Assembly: GCF_905171765.1 (NCBI RefSeq)
Contig: NC_053392.1
Location: 32,976,192-33,040,191 of the forward strand
Reading direction: 5' to 3'
Source of the DNA: Bufo bufo
Taxonomy: Eukaryota > Chordata > Amphibia > Anura > Bufonidae
Length of the DNA: 64,000 nucleotides
Part shown: positions 53,267-64,000 of the stretch, piece after piece
Layout: every line of letters starts with the position of its first letter
How positions within the stretch are numbered: position 1 is the first letter of the stretch
Made by a program: the position numbers and the translations under genes
Notes under the pieces: model-generated
Told to the model about the DNA's origin: nothing
Database searches by the model: none
Seen by the model: only the letters and a program-made list of their open reading frames with translations

Positions 53267-54337
53267 ATGCAACTTACATTTTATGTTTTACAGGGTGTAC
53301 ATTTAAACACAGATTTTGGAAACCATACCTTGGTTGACAAACTTTTTTTCACTGGTTTTCCTCAAAGTCTGCAGATGAGAATTTTACTGTTCGTTGGATT
53401 GTTACCTATTTATGTATTGACCGTGTTGGGGAACGGTTTTCTGATTTGCATCGTCATCCTCAGCCCTCAGTTGCACACAGCCATGTATTATTTCCTCTGT
53501 AATTTGTCTTTTATTGATTTGATCTACTCATCAACTTGTATTCCACGAATTCTGTTTGATGTATTTCCCAAACACAAAGGAATTTCTGTCACCGGCTGCC
53601 TGACGCAAATGTACTTTGGTTTGATTGTAGGAAGCGTTGAGTGTGTGCTACTGGCGGTAATGGCCTATGACCGGTATATCGCCATATGCTTCCCCTTATA
53701 TTATACCGTCATCATGAGCTGGAGGACATGTAAATACATCACAGTCATTATGTGGTCAGGGAATATAATTATAAATGTAGTTCCCCCAATCCTAAAACCT
53801 TATGTATTCTGTAGAGGAAACCAGGTCAATCATTTTGCTTGCGAGAGTGTAATCCTTCTAGAGCTGATATGTGGAGACATTGTCTTTTATAAATTAACTA
53901 TATTCATTGGGAGTTTATTTGTTGTGTTCTTTCCATTTGTTATCATTGTGCTCTCTTATATCTATATCATTATATCAGTATTAAAAATCAACTCAGCAGA
54001 TGGCAGATCAAAGGCATTTTCAACCTGTGCCTCCCACCTGACCGTGGTTTTTATGCTCTATGGGACGAACATGACCACATACATGGGGCAAGGAAAAAAA
54101 TATTTATCAGACATAAAGTATATTTCCGTGATGTATATTATTATTATTCCTTTATTAAATCCTTTCATTTACAGCTTGAGGAATAATGAAGTGAAAAGAG
54201 CATTTTGGAAAATGTTGACCAGATATTCAGTATCACATTCATTACGATTGCTTAATTTTTGTGTAAAGCCAATAAACATGGGATTATTTGTGAAGGACAC
54301 AAAATCAAAAAACAAGAGAATGCAAACACATTTTTAA
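53267..54337 (+). CDS. Olfactory receptor (class A GPCR), intact
   Basis: The 356-codon frame has seven hydrophobic segments and the olfactory receptor signatures. They are NHT at 19-21 (N-glycosylation), GN at 55-56 in TM1, LHTAMYYFLCNLSFIDL at 69-85, C111 for the conserved disulfide, MAYDRYIAIC at 132-141, KAFSTCASHLTVV at 249-261 and PLLNPFIYSLRN at 295-306. It would sense odorants at the plasma membrane and signal through G-olf type proteins. The body matches the usual ~310 residues; about 40 extra residues form a basic C-terminal tail. A TTTTACAG splice-acceptor-like site ends at 53293, exactly at a codon boundary (before residue 10). No other ATG lies before TM1, so the start is either 53267 or in an upstream exon. 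AATAAA overlaps the stop (54336-54341). Subfamily cannot be named safely. Confidence 0.95.
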   Translation: MQLTFYVLQGVHLNTDFGNHTLVDKLFFTGFPQSLQMRILLFVGLLPIYVLTVLGNGFLICIVILSPQLHTAMYYFLCNLSFIDLIYSSTCIPRILFDVFPKHKGISVTGCLTQMYFGLIVGSVECVLLAVMAYDRYIAICFPLYYTVIMSWRTCKYITVIMWSGNIIINVVPPILKPYVFCRGNQVNHFACESVILLELICGDIVFYKLTIFIGSLFVVFFPFVIIVLSYIYIIISVLKINSADGRSKAFSTCASHLTVVFMLYGTNMTTYMGQGKKYLSDIKYISVMYIIIIPLLNPFIYSLRNNEVKRAFWKMLTRYSVSHSLRLLNFCVKPINMGLFVKDTKSKNKRMQTHF

Positions 54338-54341
54338 TAAA

Positions 54342-54548
54342 CTCCTGTAAAGTCCGGCCTGTTTTGGACCTTAACGACATGTTTTAAAATTTATTTTAGC
54401 ATTCCAGAAGCCGTAACATTTTCATTTTCCTTTTGCTTACGCTTTTACTGGGACTAGTTGTAAAAAACTATTCATTTTTGCGCCACCATATACCAAGACC
54501 TATAAAATTTTTAGGTCAATAGAGCTGGGTAAGGTCTTTTATTCAGTT
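54342..54548. other. Receptor 3' flank
   Basis: Short A/T-rich spacer between the receptor stop and the next MITE. No second AATAAA is seen before the MITE. Confidence 0.5.
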
Positions 54549-54551
54549 TTA

Positions 54552-54979
54552 GGCTTCATGCACACGACCGTTGTTGTGTTCCGTTTTCCCCGATTTTCTG
54601 CGGACCCATTGACTTTCAATGGGTCAGTTGAAAACTCGGATATTGTACCGTTTGTCATCCGCGTCCGTGATCCGTGTTTCCAGTCCGTCAAAAAAAATGA
54701 CCTGTCCTATTTTTTTCACGGACAACGGTTTGCGGACCCATTCAAGTCAATGGGTCCGTGAAAAAACACAGAGGCACACAAGATTGTCATCCGCGTCCGC
54801 GTCCGTTTTTTTCCTATCATTTGCAAGGCAAACTTGACTTCGATTTTTTTTCACTTTTCATGTCTGGTGATCCTCCAAAAATCAAGGAAGACACACGGAA
54901 ACAAAAACGGAAACGGATCACGGAACAACGGAACAGCTTTTTGCGGACCGCAAAAAAATACTGTCGTGTGCATGAGGCA
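54552..54979. mobile_element. Harbinger-type MITE with TTA duplication
   Basis: Starts GGCTTCATGCACACGACCG and ends CGTGTGCATGAGGCA, with TTA on both sides (54549-54551 and 54980-54982). Same family as 18875-19186, though longer. The interior is rich in CATTGA/TCAATG foldbacks. Confidence 0.87.
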
Positions 54980-55157
54980 TTATAGTTTTCATTGATAACA
55001 TTAGCATACACATTTTTGATCAGTTTTTATTCCACTTTTTGAGTGGCATATGAACAGTTCTAGCCCTGGCTATAACAGACACACAATACTGTAACTCGTC
55101 CTTTTCCATCCCTAATGATAAAACCTGACTTTCTATCAAGTGATTCAATCTATCTAA

Positions 55158-55472
55158 GGCTACTTTCACACTAGCGTTTCTATTTTCCGGTTATTGAGAT
55201 CCATCATAGGGTCTCAATACCGGAAAAAAACGCTTCCGTTTTGTCCCCACTCATTGCCAATGGGGCCAAAACATAACTGAACAGAATGGAATGCTCCAAA
55301 ATGGGGTTTTCTTTCCCTCATGGGATGCGGAGCAAGACGGATCCGTCATGACCCACAATTCAAGTCAATGGGGACGGATTAGTTTAACTCTGACACTATT
55401 TGACACAATAGAAAATGGATCCATCCCTCATTGAATTTCAATGGAGTTCATGACGGATCTGTCTTGTCTATG
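55158..55472. mobile_element. Harbinger-type MITE cut by a TTAA element
   Basis: It begins GCTACTTTCACACTAGCG after TAA (55155-55157), as in the family at 27523, and runs to the TTAA at 55473-55476 where the next element starts. Its right end is not found beyond that element. Confidence 0.65.
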
Positions 55473-55476
55473 TTAA

Positions 55477-57206
55477 CCCCTTAAGGACCGGGCTCATTTT
55501 CACCTTAAGGGCCAGGCCATTTTTTGCAAATCTGACCAGTGTCACTTTATGTGTGAATAACTTTAAAACGGTTTTACTTATCCAGGCCATTCTGAGACAG
55601 TTTTTTCGTCATATATTATACTTTATGACACTGGTAAAATGGAGTAAAAAATATCTTTTTTATTTATAAAAAATACCAAATTTCTCTACTTCTATAATAC
55701 ATAGTAATACCTCCAAAAATAGTTATTAATTTACATTCCCCATATGTGTACTTCATGTTTGGATCATTTTGGGAATGCTATTTTATTTTTGGGGGGACGT
55801 TACAAGGCTTAGAAGTTTCAGAAATTTTTCAAAACCCACTTTTTAAGGACCAGTTCAGGTCTGAAGTCACTTTGTGAGGCTTACATAAGAGAAACCACTG
55901 AAAAATGACCCCATTTTGGAAACTACACCCCTCAAGGAATTCAAAACTTATTTTACAAACTTTGTTAACCCTTTAGGTGTTCCACAAGAGTTATTGGCAA
56001 ATGGAGATGAAATTTCAGAATTAAAATCTTTGGGCAAATTTTCCATTTTAATAAATTTTTTCCAGTAACAAAGCAAGGTTTAACAGCCAAACAAAACTCA
56101 ATATTTATTGCCCTGATTCTGTAGTTTATAGAAACACCCTATATGTGGTCGTAAACTACTGTTCGGGCACATGACAGGGCGCAGAAGGAAAGGAACACCA
56201 TATGGTTTCTGGAAGGCAGATTTTGCTGGACTTATTTATTTACACCATGTCCCATTTGAAGCCCCCCCTGATGAACCCCTAGAGTAGAAACTCCAAAAAA
56301 GTGACCCCATTTTGGAAACTACGGAATAAGGTGGCAGTCTTGTTGGAATTATTTTTAGGGTACATATGATTTTTGGTTGCTCTATATTACTTTTTTGTGA
56401 GGTAAGGTTACAAAAAATGTTAATTCTGAAATTTAATCTCCATTTGCCAATAACTCTTGTGGAACACCTAAAGGGTTAACAAAGTTTGTAAAATCTGTTT
56501 TAAATACCTTGAGGGGTGTAGTTTCTTTGATGGGTCAGTTTTATGGAGTTTCTACTCTAGGGGTGCATCAGGGGGGCTTCAAATGGGACAATGTCAAAAA
56601 ACCAGTCCAGCAAAATCTGTCTTCCAAAAACCATATGGCGCTCCATTCCTTCTGCGCCCTGCCGTTTCGCCATAAAGCATTTTACGACCACATATGGGGT
56701 GTTTCTGTAAACTAAAGAATCAGGGCAATAAATATAGAGTTTTGTTTGACTGTTAACCCTTGCTTTGTTAACGGAAAAAAAGGATTAAAATGGAAAATTT
56801 GGCAAAAAATTGTTCTTTTGGCACCTTTTTATTTTATTTTTCTGACTGTGTTCATTTGAGGGGTTAGTTCATGTGTTATTTTTATAGAGCAGAATTTTTA
56901 CGGATGCAGCAATACCTAATATGTCTACTCTTTTAAATTTATTTAGGTTTTACACTATAATATCCTTTTTTAAACAAAAAAATAACATTTTAGTATCTCC
57001 ATAGTCAGTTTTCTTTTGTTTGTTTTTTAGCCGATTGTTTTAGTTGGGGGCTTATTTTTTGCGGGATGAGAGAATGGTTTTATTGGCACTATTTTGGGGT
57101 GCATATGACTTTTTGATAGCTTGATATTACACTTTTTGTGATGTAAGATGACACCTTACATCACAAAAAGTGTAATAGCAAGAGATCAAAAAGTCGTATG
57201 CACCCC
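55477..57206 (-). mobile_element. 3'-end fragment of the piggyBac family
   Basis: It begins after TTAA with CCCCTTAAGGACCGGGC, the same terminus as the right end of the element at 6429-12813. The following 1.7 kb is the reverse complement of that element's 3' non-coding region down to about 9600. It has one inverted and one direct copy of the 395-bp unit, without the five-fold array, and no transposase. The end at 57206 falls on a hairpin and not on a terminal repeat, so the piece is truncated. Confidence 0.85.
57096..57206. repeat. Hairpin with 52-nt arms
   Basis: 57096-57147 and 57155-57206 pair with few mismatches (CACTTTTTGTGATGTAAG and its complement) around a 7-nt loop. It marks the broken end of the piggyBac fragment, suggesting an inverted duplication at the break. 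Confidence 0.88.
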
Positions 57207-58200
57207 ACCTCTCCAAGGTTGAATACATACACAATCGACACACTATAAGTTCTTGTTACTAGGAAATGTATTTATTTATTCATTCATTAATTTCTAGACA
57301 GCAAGATGGAAATCCAGCCCACCTTTTTCAATTAACCCTAACGAATTTTTCAATTAACCCCAACCAATCATCTAGCCACACCCCAAGGGAGGATATAAAA
57401 TACGCATTCACCAAGGATAATGCCAAGCCACTGAGGAAGAAGCAGTCTAGCTTCGAATGCGTCTGCCCTGTAGCATTATCCCCACAAGAAAATCGCACCA
57501 TACTGGGTCATACCGCAGAGACTGGAAGAACATCGGTATCGATCAAACAGCGCGCTAAAGAAAAACTCCGTCCGCACTCCGGTTACGTGGGATGCCACAT
57601 GACCTGCCGGCAGTCACGTGATTTACCCGGAAGTAGCGCATACCAGCAACCACCCGCCGGGAGACACACTATTAGAACACGCCAGGGAGAGACGCTGATG
57701 ATTTATCAAACCAACAAGGTGAACCATACCTACACCGTTAGAACGACACCCCTCTCCCCACGAACTGGCACCGGTTGGTATACCCATATATCCTTTTGAA
57801 TATATACTTTTTTGAATATTATTATTTTTTCTATTATTTTTTTGAATATTTTATCGAATATATTTTTCATATTCACATCTCTAGACTTAATTTTTTCGAT
57901 TACATACATCATTCTCAAATTTTTCCACACAAACTGTTATTTCTGCATGAACTATATTACCTTCGCATGAAATACTATTTTCGCATGAACTATTTTTACA
58001 TGAATTTTTTTTAAAGATTTTATTACAGCCTTGCATGAACTACTCCTAGGATCTTATTGCACCTTTTCAGGACCCTGTTATATTTCCGATCACCATTTCT
58101 GATCACCAGATCTTACCTGATCACCTCACCCACCTTTTTTATCTACCATTTTTTTACTATATGAATTGGATGCCCTAAATGAAATAAATATATATTTTCC
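57207..58200. other. Retroelement-like sequence, unclassified
   Basis: A 177-codon plus frame at 57266-57799 has no recognisable motif. CTTCGAATGCGT near 57450 and AATAAATATATATTTT near 58180 resemble the 3' tails of amphibian non-LTR retroelements, but this is weak. Confidence 0.35.
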
Positions 58201-58960
58201 ATACAATATACTGTCTCAGTGTACACTATATCCAAACACGATACTTACCCATAGAAATACCTTCCCGCAGCTTCAGGTGATAGAGTGTCTGTTCCACCTT
58301 ATATACTTACTTGAGCTATTTCCTTAAAGGACTGTGGGGCAGTCCCGCCACAAGAGCACCTAGGTCTATTAGTTGTGTAGGGTGAGCCACCATCTACCAT
58401 ATTTAGTTTTAAATGCCTATTTTGGCCTCTCTGCTTCCATAAAACACAGCTCTTAGTGAAGTGAATGTCTGTTCAGCTTCTTTCCTCTGGTGTAATGAAT
58501 CTAGCAGCTCCTGATAGGGGAATTTTCCACACAGGCTGTGCGTGAGGCTGGCTGTGATTGGTCAAGACTCCTGCTGTGTGTGAGGCTGGCTGTGATTGGT
58601 CAAGACTCCAGCATGTCTTCAGTTTAACTCTATGCTTTCTGTTGTGTTTGCTGTGTCATTGAGCTTACCTTACATCCATATAATGAATCTTAAAGGCATA
58701 TTATCTTTTCTTTTTCTGTGAACACAATATATATAACTGTTACATGACATCCAAAAACATAAAGTCACAGTAAATAACTCTGATTTTGTCTTTAACATAT
58801 AAACATAGGAACTGTATTAAGGTTATTGGCAGGTCTAGCTGTAAAAACGTATAAGCTATATTAGCAACCTAGAACAGGTATTAGCTGGCCAGCTACAGAT
58901 AGGGAACAATTATTGCACAGGGTCCAATAGGGTCCAATAGGGGTGTTTACAGCCTGGGTA
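58201..58960. other. Spacer with a 38-bp tandem duplication
   Basis: GTGAGGCTGGCTGTGATTGG plus TCAAGACTCCTGC occurs twice at 58542-58609, each with a CCAAT-type GATTGG. The rest shows nothing recognisable. Confidence 0.5.
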
Positions 58961-59371
58961 ATAGGAACAATCCTATCACACCTTGCTGCACTGACTGGGG
59001 ATACAAATTGCCATTATAGAGCTCTGTAATTCCAGAAAACCGTTCTTGTTATTGGGGTCTTATAAGCCCTTGTGGTGCAGTTATATATATGTTCTAAAGC
59101 CTTTTTTGGCGTGTATTAGTTGGGAAAAGGGCTTATTAGCAGTTGTGTGGTAAAGTGAGAAAATTACAGCCCTTTTTGGCGTGTATTTATGGCAAAAAAA
59201 AAATGTTATTTGCCCTTCACGGCCGCAGTTATATGTTCTAAAGCCTTTTTTGGCGTGTATTAGTGGGGAAAAAGAAAGGGCTTATTAGCCGTTGTGTGGT
59301 GAAGTGAGAAAATTAATGCTCTTTTTGGCGTGTATTGATTTCCTTTTTATTTACTTATTTGATCTAACAGT

Positions 59372-60510
59372 ATGTCAGACAGAGAAGTGCCAGGGCCTGC
59401 ACAGGGGAGTGGCAGGGGCCTAAATGTTTCCGGCACAGGTCGCAGCAGAGTAAGGGGGCGTGTCAGCAGGGGTCACTTCGGGAGGCCTGAGCTTCCAGTA
59501 TCAGCTAGAGGTCGTGTCTAGACCAGCAACCCAGCAGCTCTTGAATGGTTGACTCAATCTTCGACTTCGTCGCAAGTGACATCAGACACCCCCAGCCAAG
59601 AGTCGGTGGGTTCGTCAGACACAACCCTTATTTGGCATGGCTCGCGAGCAGGCCTTGTGCCCGCATCTGTCCTCAACCTTCCTCTGTCCTTTCCTGTTCC
59701 CTCAGGCAGAGAATTACTATATGCTGTGGGCTCAGCTCCACTATACAGCGTGGACAAGCTACTAGAGGACAGTCAGCAGCTACTGCCCAGTCAAGATCCG
59801 GAGGAGACAACTGCGGCTTCCTCCGGTAGGCGGGCAAGTAGTGATTAGGAGAGTGGCGTGGGAGCTGGTGTTGCGAGCGGTCAGGCTCCTGGCTCAGAGA
59901 CCATTGAGAAGGACATCAGTGACGTGCAGACAGTACTCGATGATGATGTAGCCGATTGCAATTGGGAGCCAGGTGACGAAGGGGCTTCATCATCATTGGG
60001 AGAAGAGGGTGGTAGCTTGCCCATGAGGCAGCGGCGGAGCCAGCAAGTCAGTAGCGTGGCCGGGAGTCAGTAGGGTGGCAGCAATGGGATGTCCTACCGG
60101 CCTGGAAAGTAGTGATGCAGGGGTTCACAGAGGCAGTGGCAGTAGCAGTCAGTCAGTGCGGATTGTTGTGGGTAAAATCGCCTACTCGGCGGTGTGGCAG
60201 TTTTTTGTTAAACCGCCGGGGGAGGTGAACATGGCCATTTGTCAAATCTGTGGGCAGAGGATGAAGCGTGGCCAGGGTGCCAATGTTGGCACCACGTCCC
60301 TGTGTCAACATATGCAGCATCACCATAAAGTGGCCTGGGAGAAGCGTGGCTCCGATGTGGTGGTCCAGCATGCCGCAGCAACTGCTGCATCACACCGTGG
60401 CACGCACCTGATTTCAGGCAGTCAAGGCTCGATCACCACAGTCGAAGGAAGCTGTCTATCCTTCCCATCATCTGCCGGTCCTGATGCTCCTGCTCCTCCT
60501 CCTCCTAGTT
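59372..60510 (+). pseudogene. BED-hAT N-terminal region and BED finger
   Basis: It starts MSDREVPGPAQGSGRGLN at 59372; a stop follows RGRV near 59518. Conserved NPAALEWLTQSSTSSQV and DDDVADCNWEPGDE blocks follow with further stops. The BED finger is at 60231-60340 (ICQICGQRMKRG, QHMQHHHKVAWE) and looks complete. The coding region breaks at 60557 at the solo LTR and resumes at 61635. Confidence 0.85.
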
Positions 60511-60557
60511 AGTCATTCCATCAGCAATCGATAACCGAAGCAATTGCCAAGAGACAA

Positions 60558-61630
60558 TGCAATGAGCAGGACCGTGGTACGGTTAGGCGGACGCCAAAAT
60601 ATGCAGTGGGTCCGGATATGGGTATAATAGTCTATGTTTTTTGTTTGTGACGCCAATTGCAGCATGCGCAGGGTACAGTCTCAGGGCCCTTTAAGGTGTT
60701 GCAACTCACGTACCAGGTTAGGAATGCCAGAGTGGTGTAATGTCTCTGTGTGGTACTAGGTATAGTGTCAAAGGTGTCTCCTACCTTGGTACGGCTGTAC
60801 TCCTGGATCCTGGCTCACTTGCAATAAATGAGTGTTGCTAGTAGGAGTAATTGAGGGTTTTAGTAGCAGTAAATGAGATCCAGACTTGTAATATAATTCA
60901 ACTTGTCTTTACTGGAGGCAGCATTAATCCACATGAGATACAGCAATAGTCTTGGGTCCCAGCAGGTATTGGCAATATATGGCAGGGATTACTATCTCTT
61001 TTGCTTCTATCATATGCCTGGAGAATATGGCAGGAATCTATATCTTCTGCTCTGTCTATCTTCTGCTGTGTATGGGACTGACTAGCTGAGGAGGAATTTG
61101 GCTTCTCCTGCTCTCTGGATGGTACTCACAGTTATGCTCACAGGGAATGGCTCTTCCTGGAGATCTGGAGGTGCTGCTTGCTTGTCAACCATCTGAGGCT
61201 GAAGGGCTCAGACTGGGGATGAAGATCTTTGGTCTCAGCCGAGACTCGATCCTGGGTTGGGATCCCTAGAACTGGGAGCTCCTACCAGCACAGACTTCCC
61301 CTAGCCGGGGTGGCTGGCACACTAACTGTAACTTCCTTCCCCACCCATGAGGCAGGATGTAGGAACATTCCACACCTCCTCAAAGAGGGGGGAGATAAAC
61401 TGTAATGTACTATTCCAGTCTAGATATGCTAAACTGTTACTAAGGTCCTGCTGACACATTGCTGACACCTGCTGGTGTACATGGAAATTACAGCAAATTA
61501 CATGTAACAGTCTTAGAATATGCACATTTGTGAGAATGTGATGTTAAATTACACAGGATGACAATGCAGATACACTTAACAGGTTGTAGCGGGGTAAAAG
61601 AGTTTAGTAAAATAACTCTGGGATGTTACA
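60558..61630. repeat. Solo LTR (1073 bp) with 4-bp duplication
   Basis: It begins TGCAATGAGC and ends GGGATGTTACA (TG...CA). ACAA flanks it on both sides (60554-60557 and 61631-61634). With one ACAA kept, the host hAT reads GAGACAACAG as in the other copies, so the ends are exact. AATAAA at 60823-60828 favours plus orientation. Solo LTRs arise by recombination between the two LTRs of a full element. Family (ERV or gypsy) is not resolved. Confidence 0.93.
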
Positions 61631-62310
61631 ACAACAGTATGCGTGCTTTCATCCAACAGTGCAGAAGCTGAATGTGCTCCTGGCCAAGTTGCTGGTACTG
61701 CAGTCCCTCCCTTTCCAAGTAGTGGACTCTGCACCTTTCAAAGAAATGATGGCTTGTGCCAAGCCGAGGTGGAGAGTCCCAAGCCGTTATTTCTTTGCCA
61801 AAAAGGCAGTACAAACCCTGCAAACATATGTAGAACAGACGGTGGGCAGTCCTTGAGCCTATCGGTGTCTGCCAAAGAGCATGGCAACGCCGACGTGTGG
61901 AACTGTAACTACGGTCAAGGACAATATATGCTCTTTATGGCCCACTGGAAAAATGTGGTTCCTGCCCAGCCAAACCAGCAACTTGGCCAGGTGACGCCGC
62001 TTCCGCCTCCACGTTCTCAAGTTGTTGGTCCTGCGACAATGTCCGCCTCTGCTTCCTCAACTTCTACCTTTTCCTCAGCCTCCAATGCAGGGACAATTCA
62101 CAGTGCCCCACCAGCATACTACATGTGCAGAGCACGGCAGTGTCACGCTGTTCTGCACCTCATTTGCCTGGGCAAATGGAGTAACACAGAGGTGGAACTG
62201 CTCCTCGTCCTTCATCAAGAAATCCAATCCTGGCTTTCTCTGTGACAACTCAAAATCGGAACCATGGTGACCGACAACGGGAAGAACATGTCTGCGCTGC
62301 ATCAAGGAGT
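61631..62310 (+). pseudogene. BED-hAT transposase, middle piece after the solo LTR
   Basis: It resumes with QQYACFHPTVQKLNV and continues RYFFAKKAVQTLQTYVEQ, then in another frame NYGQGQYMLFMAHWKNV and HLICLGKWSNTEVELLL, the lead-in to the catalytic core. It ends where the next hAT element begins at 62317. Confidence 0.87.
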
Positions 62311-62316
62311 GTTGAG

Positions 62317-63235
62317 TAGAGTTGAGCGGACACCTGGATGTTCGGGTTCGACGGGTTCGGCCGAACTTCGGAAAAAAGTTCGAGTTCGGGACCCGAACTT
62401 GACCCGAACTTGACCCCGAACCCCATTGAAGTCAATGGGGACCCGAACTTTTGAGCACTAAAATGGCTGTAAAAATGTCATGGAAAGGACTAGAGGGCTG
62501 CAAATGGCGTCAAAATGTGGTTAAGAGCATGGCAAGTGCTCTGCAAACAAATGTGGATAGGGAAATGACTTTAAATAACATAAAATACGTAAAAATAAAA
62601 AATAATAATCTTGATCTAGGAGGACCAGGTCCATATGGAGTAGGAGGTTGATGAGGCGGTGAATGTTGCAGTGTCGGTGGAAGCGGCGGTGGAGGAGGAG
62701 GTAGCCTACACTGTTTTTTTGTTTTAAATTTTATTTTTAAAATTAGGGTACACCCCAAAACATTGGGAAATATAACCTGTGATAACCCCCTCCAGTCATG
62801 CTAAACACACCTTCAGACAATACACTGGCTGCAGGGCAGGCCAGCACCTCCAAGGGGTAAAGGGCAAGCTCAGGCGATGTGCCCAATTTGGAGATCCAGA
62901 AGTTGCAGGGGCTGACCCCTGTCAGTTAGTTCGTGTAGGCGTGTGCACACTTACTGCCCCACCATGTCGCACGTCCCCGTGATGTTCATGATCCAATTTG
63001 ATATCTGCTCTATCAACTTTCGATGTTCTTTTATGCGCCTACCATGGTGATTACGGGTGGCGGGGAATCAGGGTTCCAGGCTGGAGAAGGAGCGTGAGAA
63101 AAAGAGACCAAATTTAAGGGAGGATCCATTTTTTCTAATTTAAAATTAGAGTTGAAATATGGGAGAAATTATCAAAGCATAAAAGTGTGACAACTTTTCA
63201 AAGTTTAAGCATTGAATGAAAGGATGTGGCGCGCA
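62317..63235. mobile_element. Partial hAT element (TAGAGTTGAGCG family)
   Basis: It starts TAGAGTTGAGCGGACACC and has a self-complementary G/C-rich start (GGGTTCGGCCGAACTTCGG; CCCCATTGAAGTCAATGGGG). The right terminus is not seen; a TTAA element begins at 63236. No transposase is present. The right boundary is approximate. Confidence 0.65.
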
Positions 63236-63239
63236 TTAA

Positions 63240-64000
63240 CCACCTCAGCCCCCCTAGCTTAAACACCCTGAAAGACCAGGCCACTTTTTACACTTCTGAC
63301 CTACACTACTTTCACCGTTTATTGCTCGGTCATGCAACTTACCACCCAAATGAATTTTACCTCCTTTTCTTCTCACTAATAGAGCTTTCATTTGGTGGTA
63401 TTTCATTGCTGCTGACATTTTTACTTTTTTTGTTATTAATCGAAATTTAACGATTTTTTTGCAAAAAAATGAAATTTTTCACTTTCAGTTGTAAAATTTT
63501 GCAAAAAAAACGACATCCATATATAAATTTTGCTCTAAATTTATTGTTCTACATGTCTTTGATAAAAAAAAAATGTTTGGGTAAAAAAAAAATGGTTTGG
63601 GTAAAAGTTATAGCGTTTACAAACTATGGTACAAAAATGTGAATTTCCGCTTTTTGAAGCAGCTCTGACTTTCTGAGCACCTGTCATGTTTCCTGAGGTT
63701 CTACAATGCCCAGACAGTACAAACACCCCACAAATGACCCGATTTCGGAAAGTACACACCCTAAGGTATTCGCTGATGGGCATAGTGAGTTCATAGAACT
63801 TTTTATTTTTTGTCACAAGTTAGCGGAAAATGATGATTTTATTTTTTTCTTTTTTTTTCTTACAAAGTCTCATATTCCACTAACTTGTGACAAAAAATAA
63901 AAAATTCTAGGAACTCGCCATGCCCCTCATGGAATACCTTGGGGTGTCTTCTTTCCAAAATGGGGTCACTTGTGCGGTAGTTATACTGCCCTGGCATTCT
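63240..64000. mobile_element. TTAA-flanked element, inverted copy of the one at window start
   Basis: After TTAA (63236-63239) it begins CCACCTCAGCCCCCCTAGC and follows the reverse complement of 1132 down to about 370, including the second palindrome. It runs off the window. Confidence 0.88.

Larger units (their letters stand above)
58966..62316 (+). mobile_element. BED-hAT element, third large copy, truncated at both ends
   Basis: It matches the reference copy from its leader (58966, equal to about 47755) to the start of the catalytic core. About three leader units (TTCTAAAGCCTTTTTTGGCG type) lie at 59085-59340. It is interrupted by a solo LTR (60558-61630) and cut at 62316 by another hAT element. 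The 3' half is missing. Confidence 0.87.

Noticed and set aside
1..64000. A defence, toxin, CRISPR or biosynthetic system
   Set aside because: No motifs of such systems were found; recognisable proteins are transposases, retroelement proteins and one olfactory receptor.

Overview
This is eukaryotic, almost certainly vertebrate and most probably frog or toad (anuran) nuclear DNA. There are no operons or ribosome binding sites. I see one intact seven-transmembrane olfactory receptor and a very dense, layered set of hAT, piggyBac-like (TTAA), PIF/Harbinger, LINE and Ty3/gypsy elements. The anuran assignment is inference from the mix and style of the repeats; no species marker is present.

Layout. 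1-1132 and 63240-64000 are inverted copies of one TTAA-flanked repeat that run off both window edges. 1315-3430 holds a foldback MITE, a 23-bp minisatellite and a perfect 42-bp hairpin. 3525-13787 is one young LTR retrotransposon coding only for Gag and protease. Its 3' LTR is split at a TTAA by a 6.4-kb piggyBac element (6429-12813) that carries an apparently intact 599-residue transposase, a ladder of hairpins at its left end and a five-copy 395-bp array. 13992-15128 is another TTAA MITE. 16283-27000 holds decayed BED-finger hAT transposases on the minus strand, broken by a non-autonomous hAT (20372-21845, perfect 8-bp duplication) and a hairpin-rich hAT MITE (23599-24901, perfect 8-bp duplication). 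27870-29527 is a CR1-like LINE fragment (SGNH esterase, then APE endonuclease) abutting a ZMYM1-like hAT transposase that is split by a second hAT element (30005-36861). That hAT element in turn contains the 3' part of a chromodomain-bearing Ty3/gypsy element on the minus strand (34539-36722). 38240-47340 holds nested MITEs and a decayed two-gene Harbinger with convergent genes. 47348-52484 is the most complete copy of the BED-hAT family. 53267-54337 is the olfactory receptor, with Harbinger-type MITEs on both sides. 55477-57206 is a fragment of the same piggyBac family. 58966-62316 is a third large BED-hAT copy carrying a solo LTR (60558-61630).

How the parts work together. The only apparent host gene is the olfactory receptor, an odorant-sensing GPCR. 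Everything else is self-mobilising or parasitic DNA, and the nesting gives relative ages: ZMYM1-like hAT, then BED-hAT, then gypsy; BED-hAT, then solo LTR; Gag-protease element, then piggyBac. The two most intact mobile genes are the piggyBac transposase and the Gag-protease protein. I found no immune, CRISPR, toxin or biosynthetic system. The most interesting items are the Gag-protease-only retrotransposon with a SCAN-like domain, the intact piggyBac with its hairpin ladder and amplified inner palindrome, and a conserved CCAAT/CRE/TATA promoter in the BED-hAT family. All alignments were made by eye.
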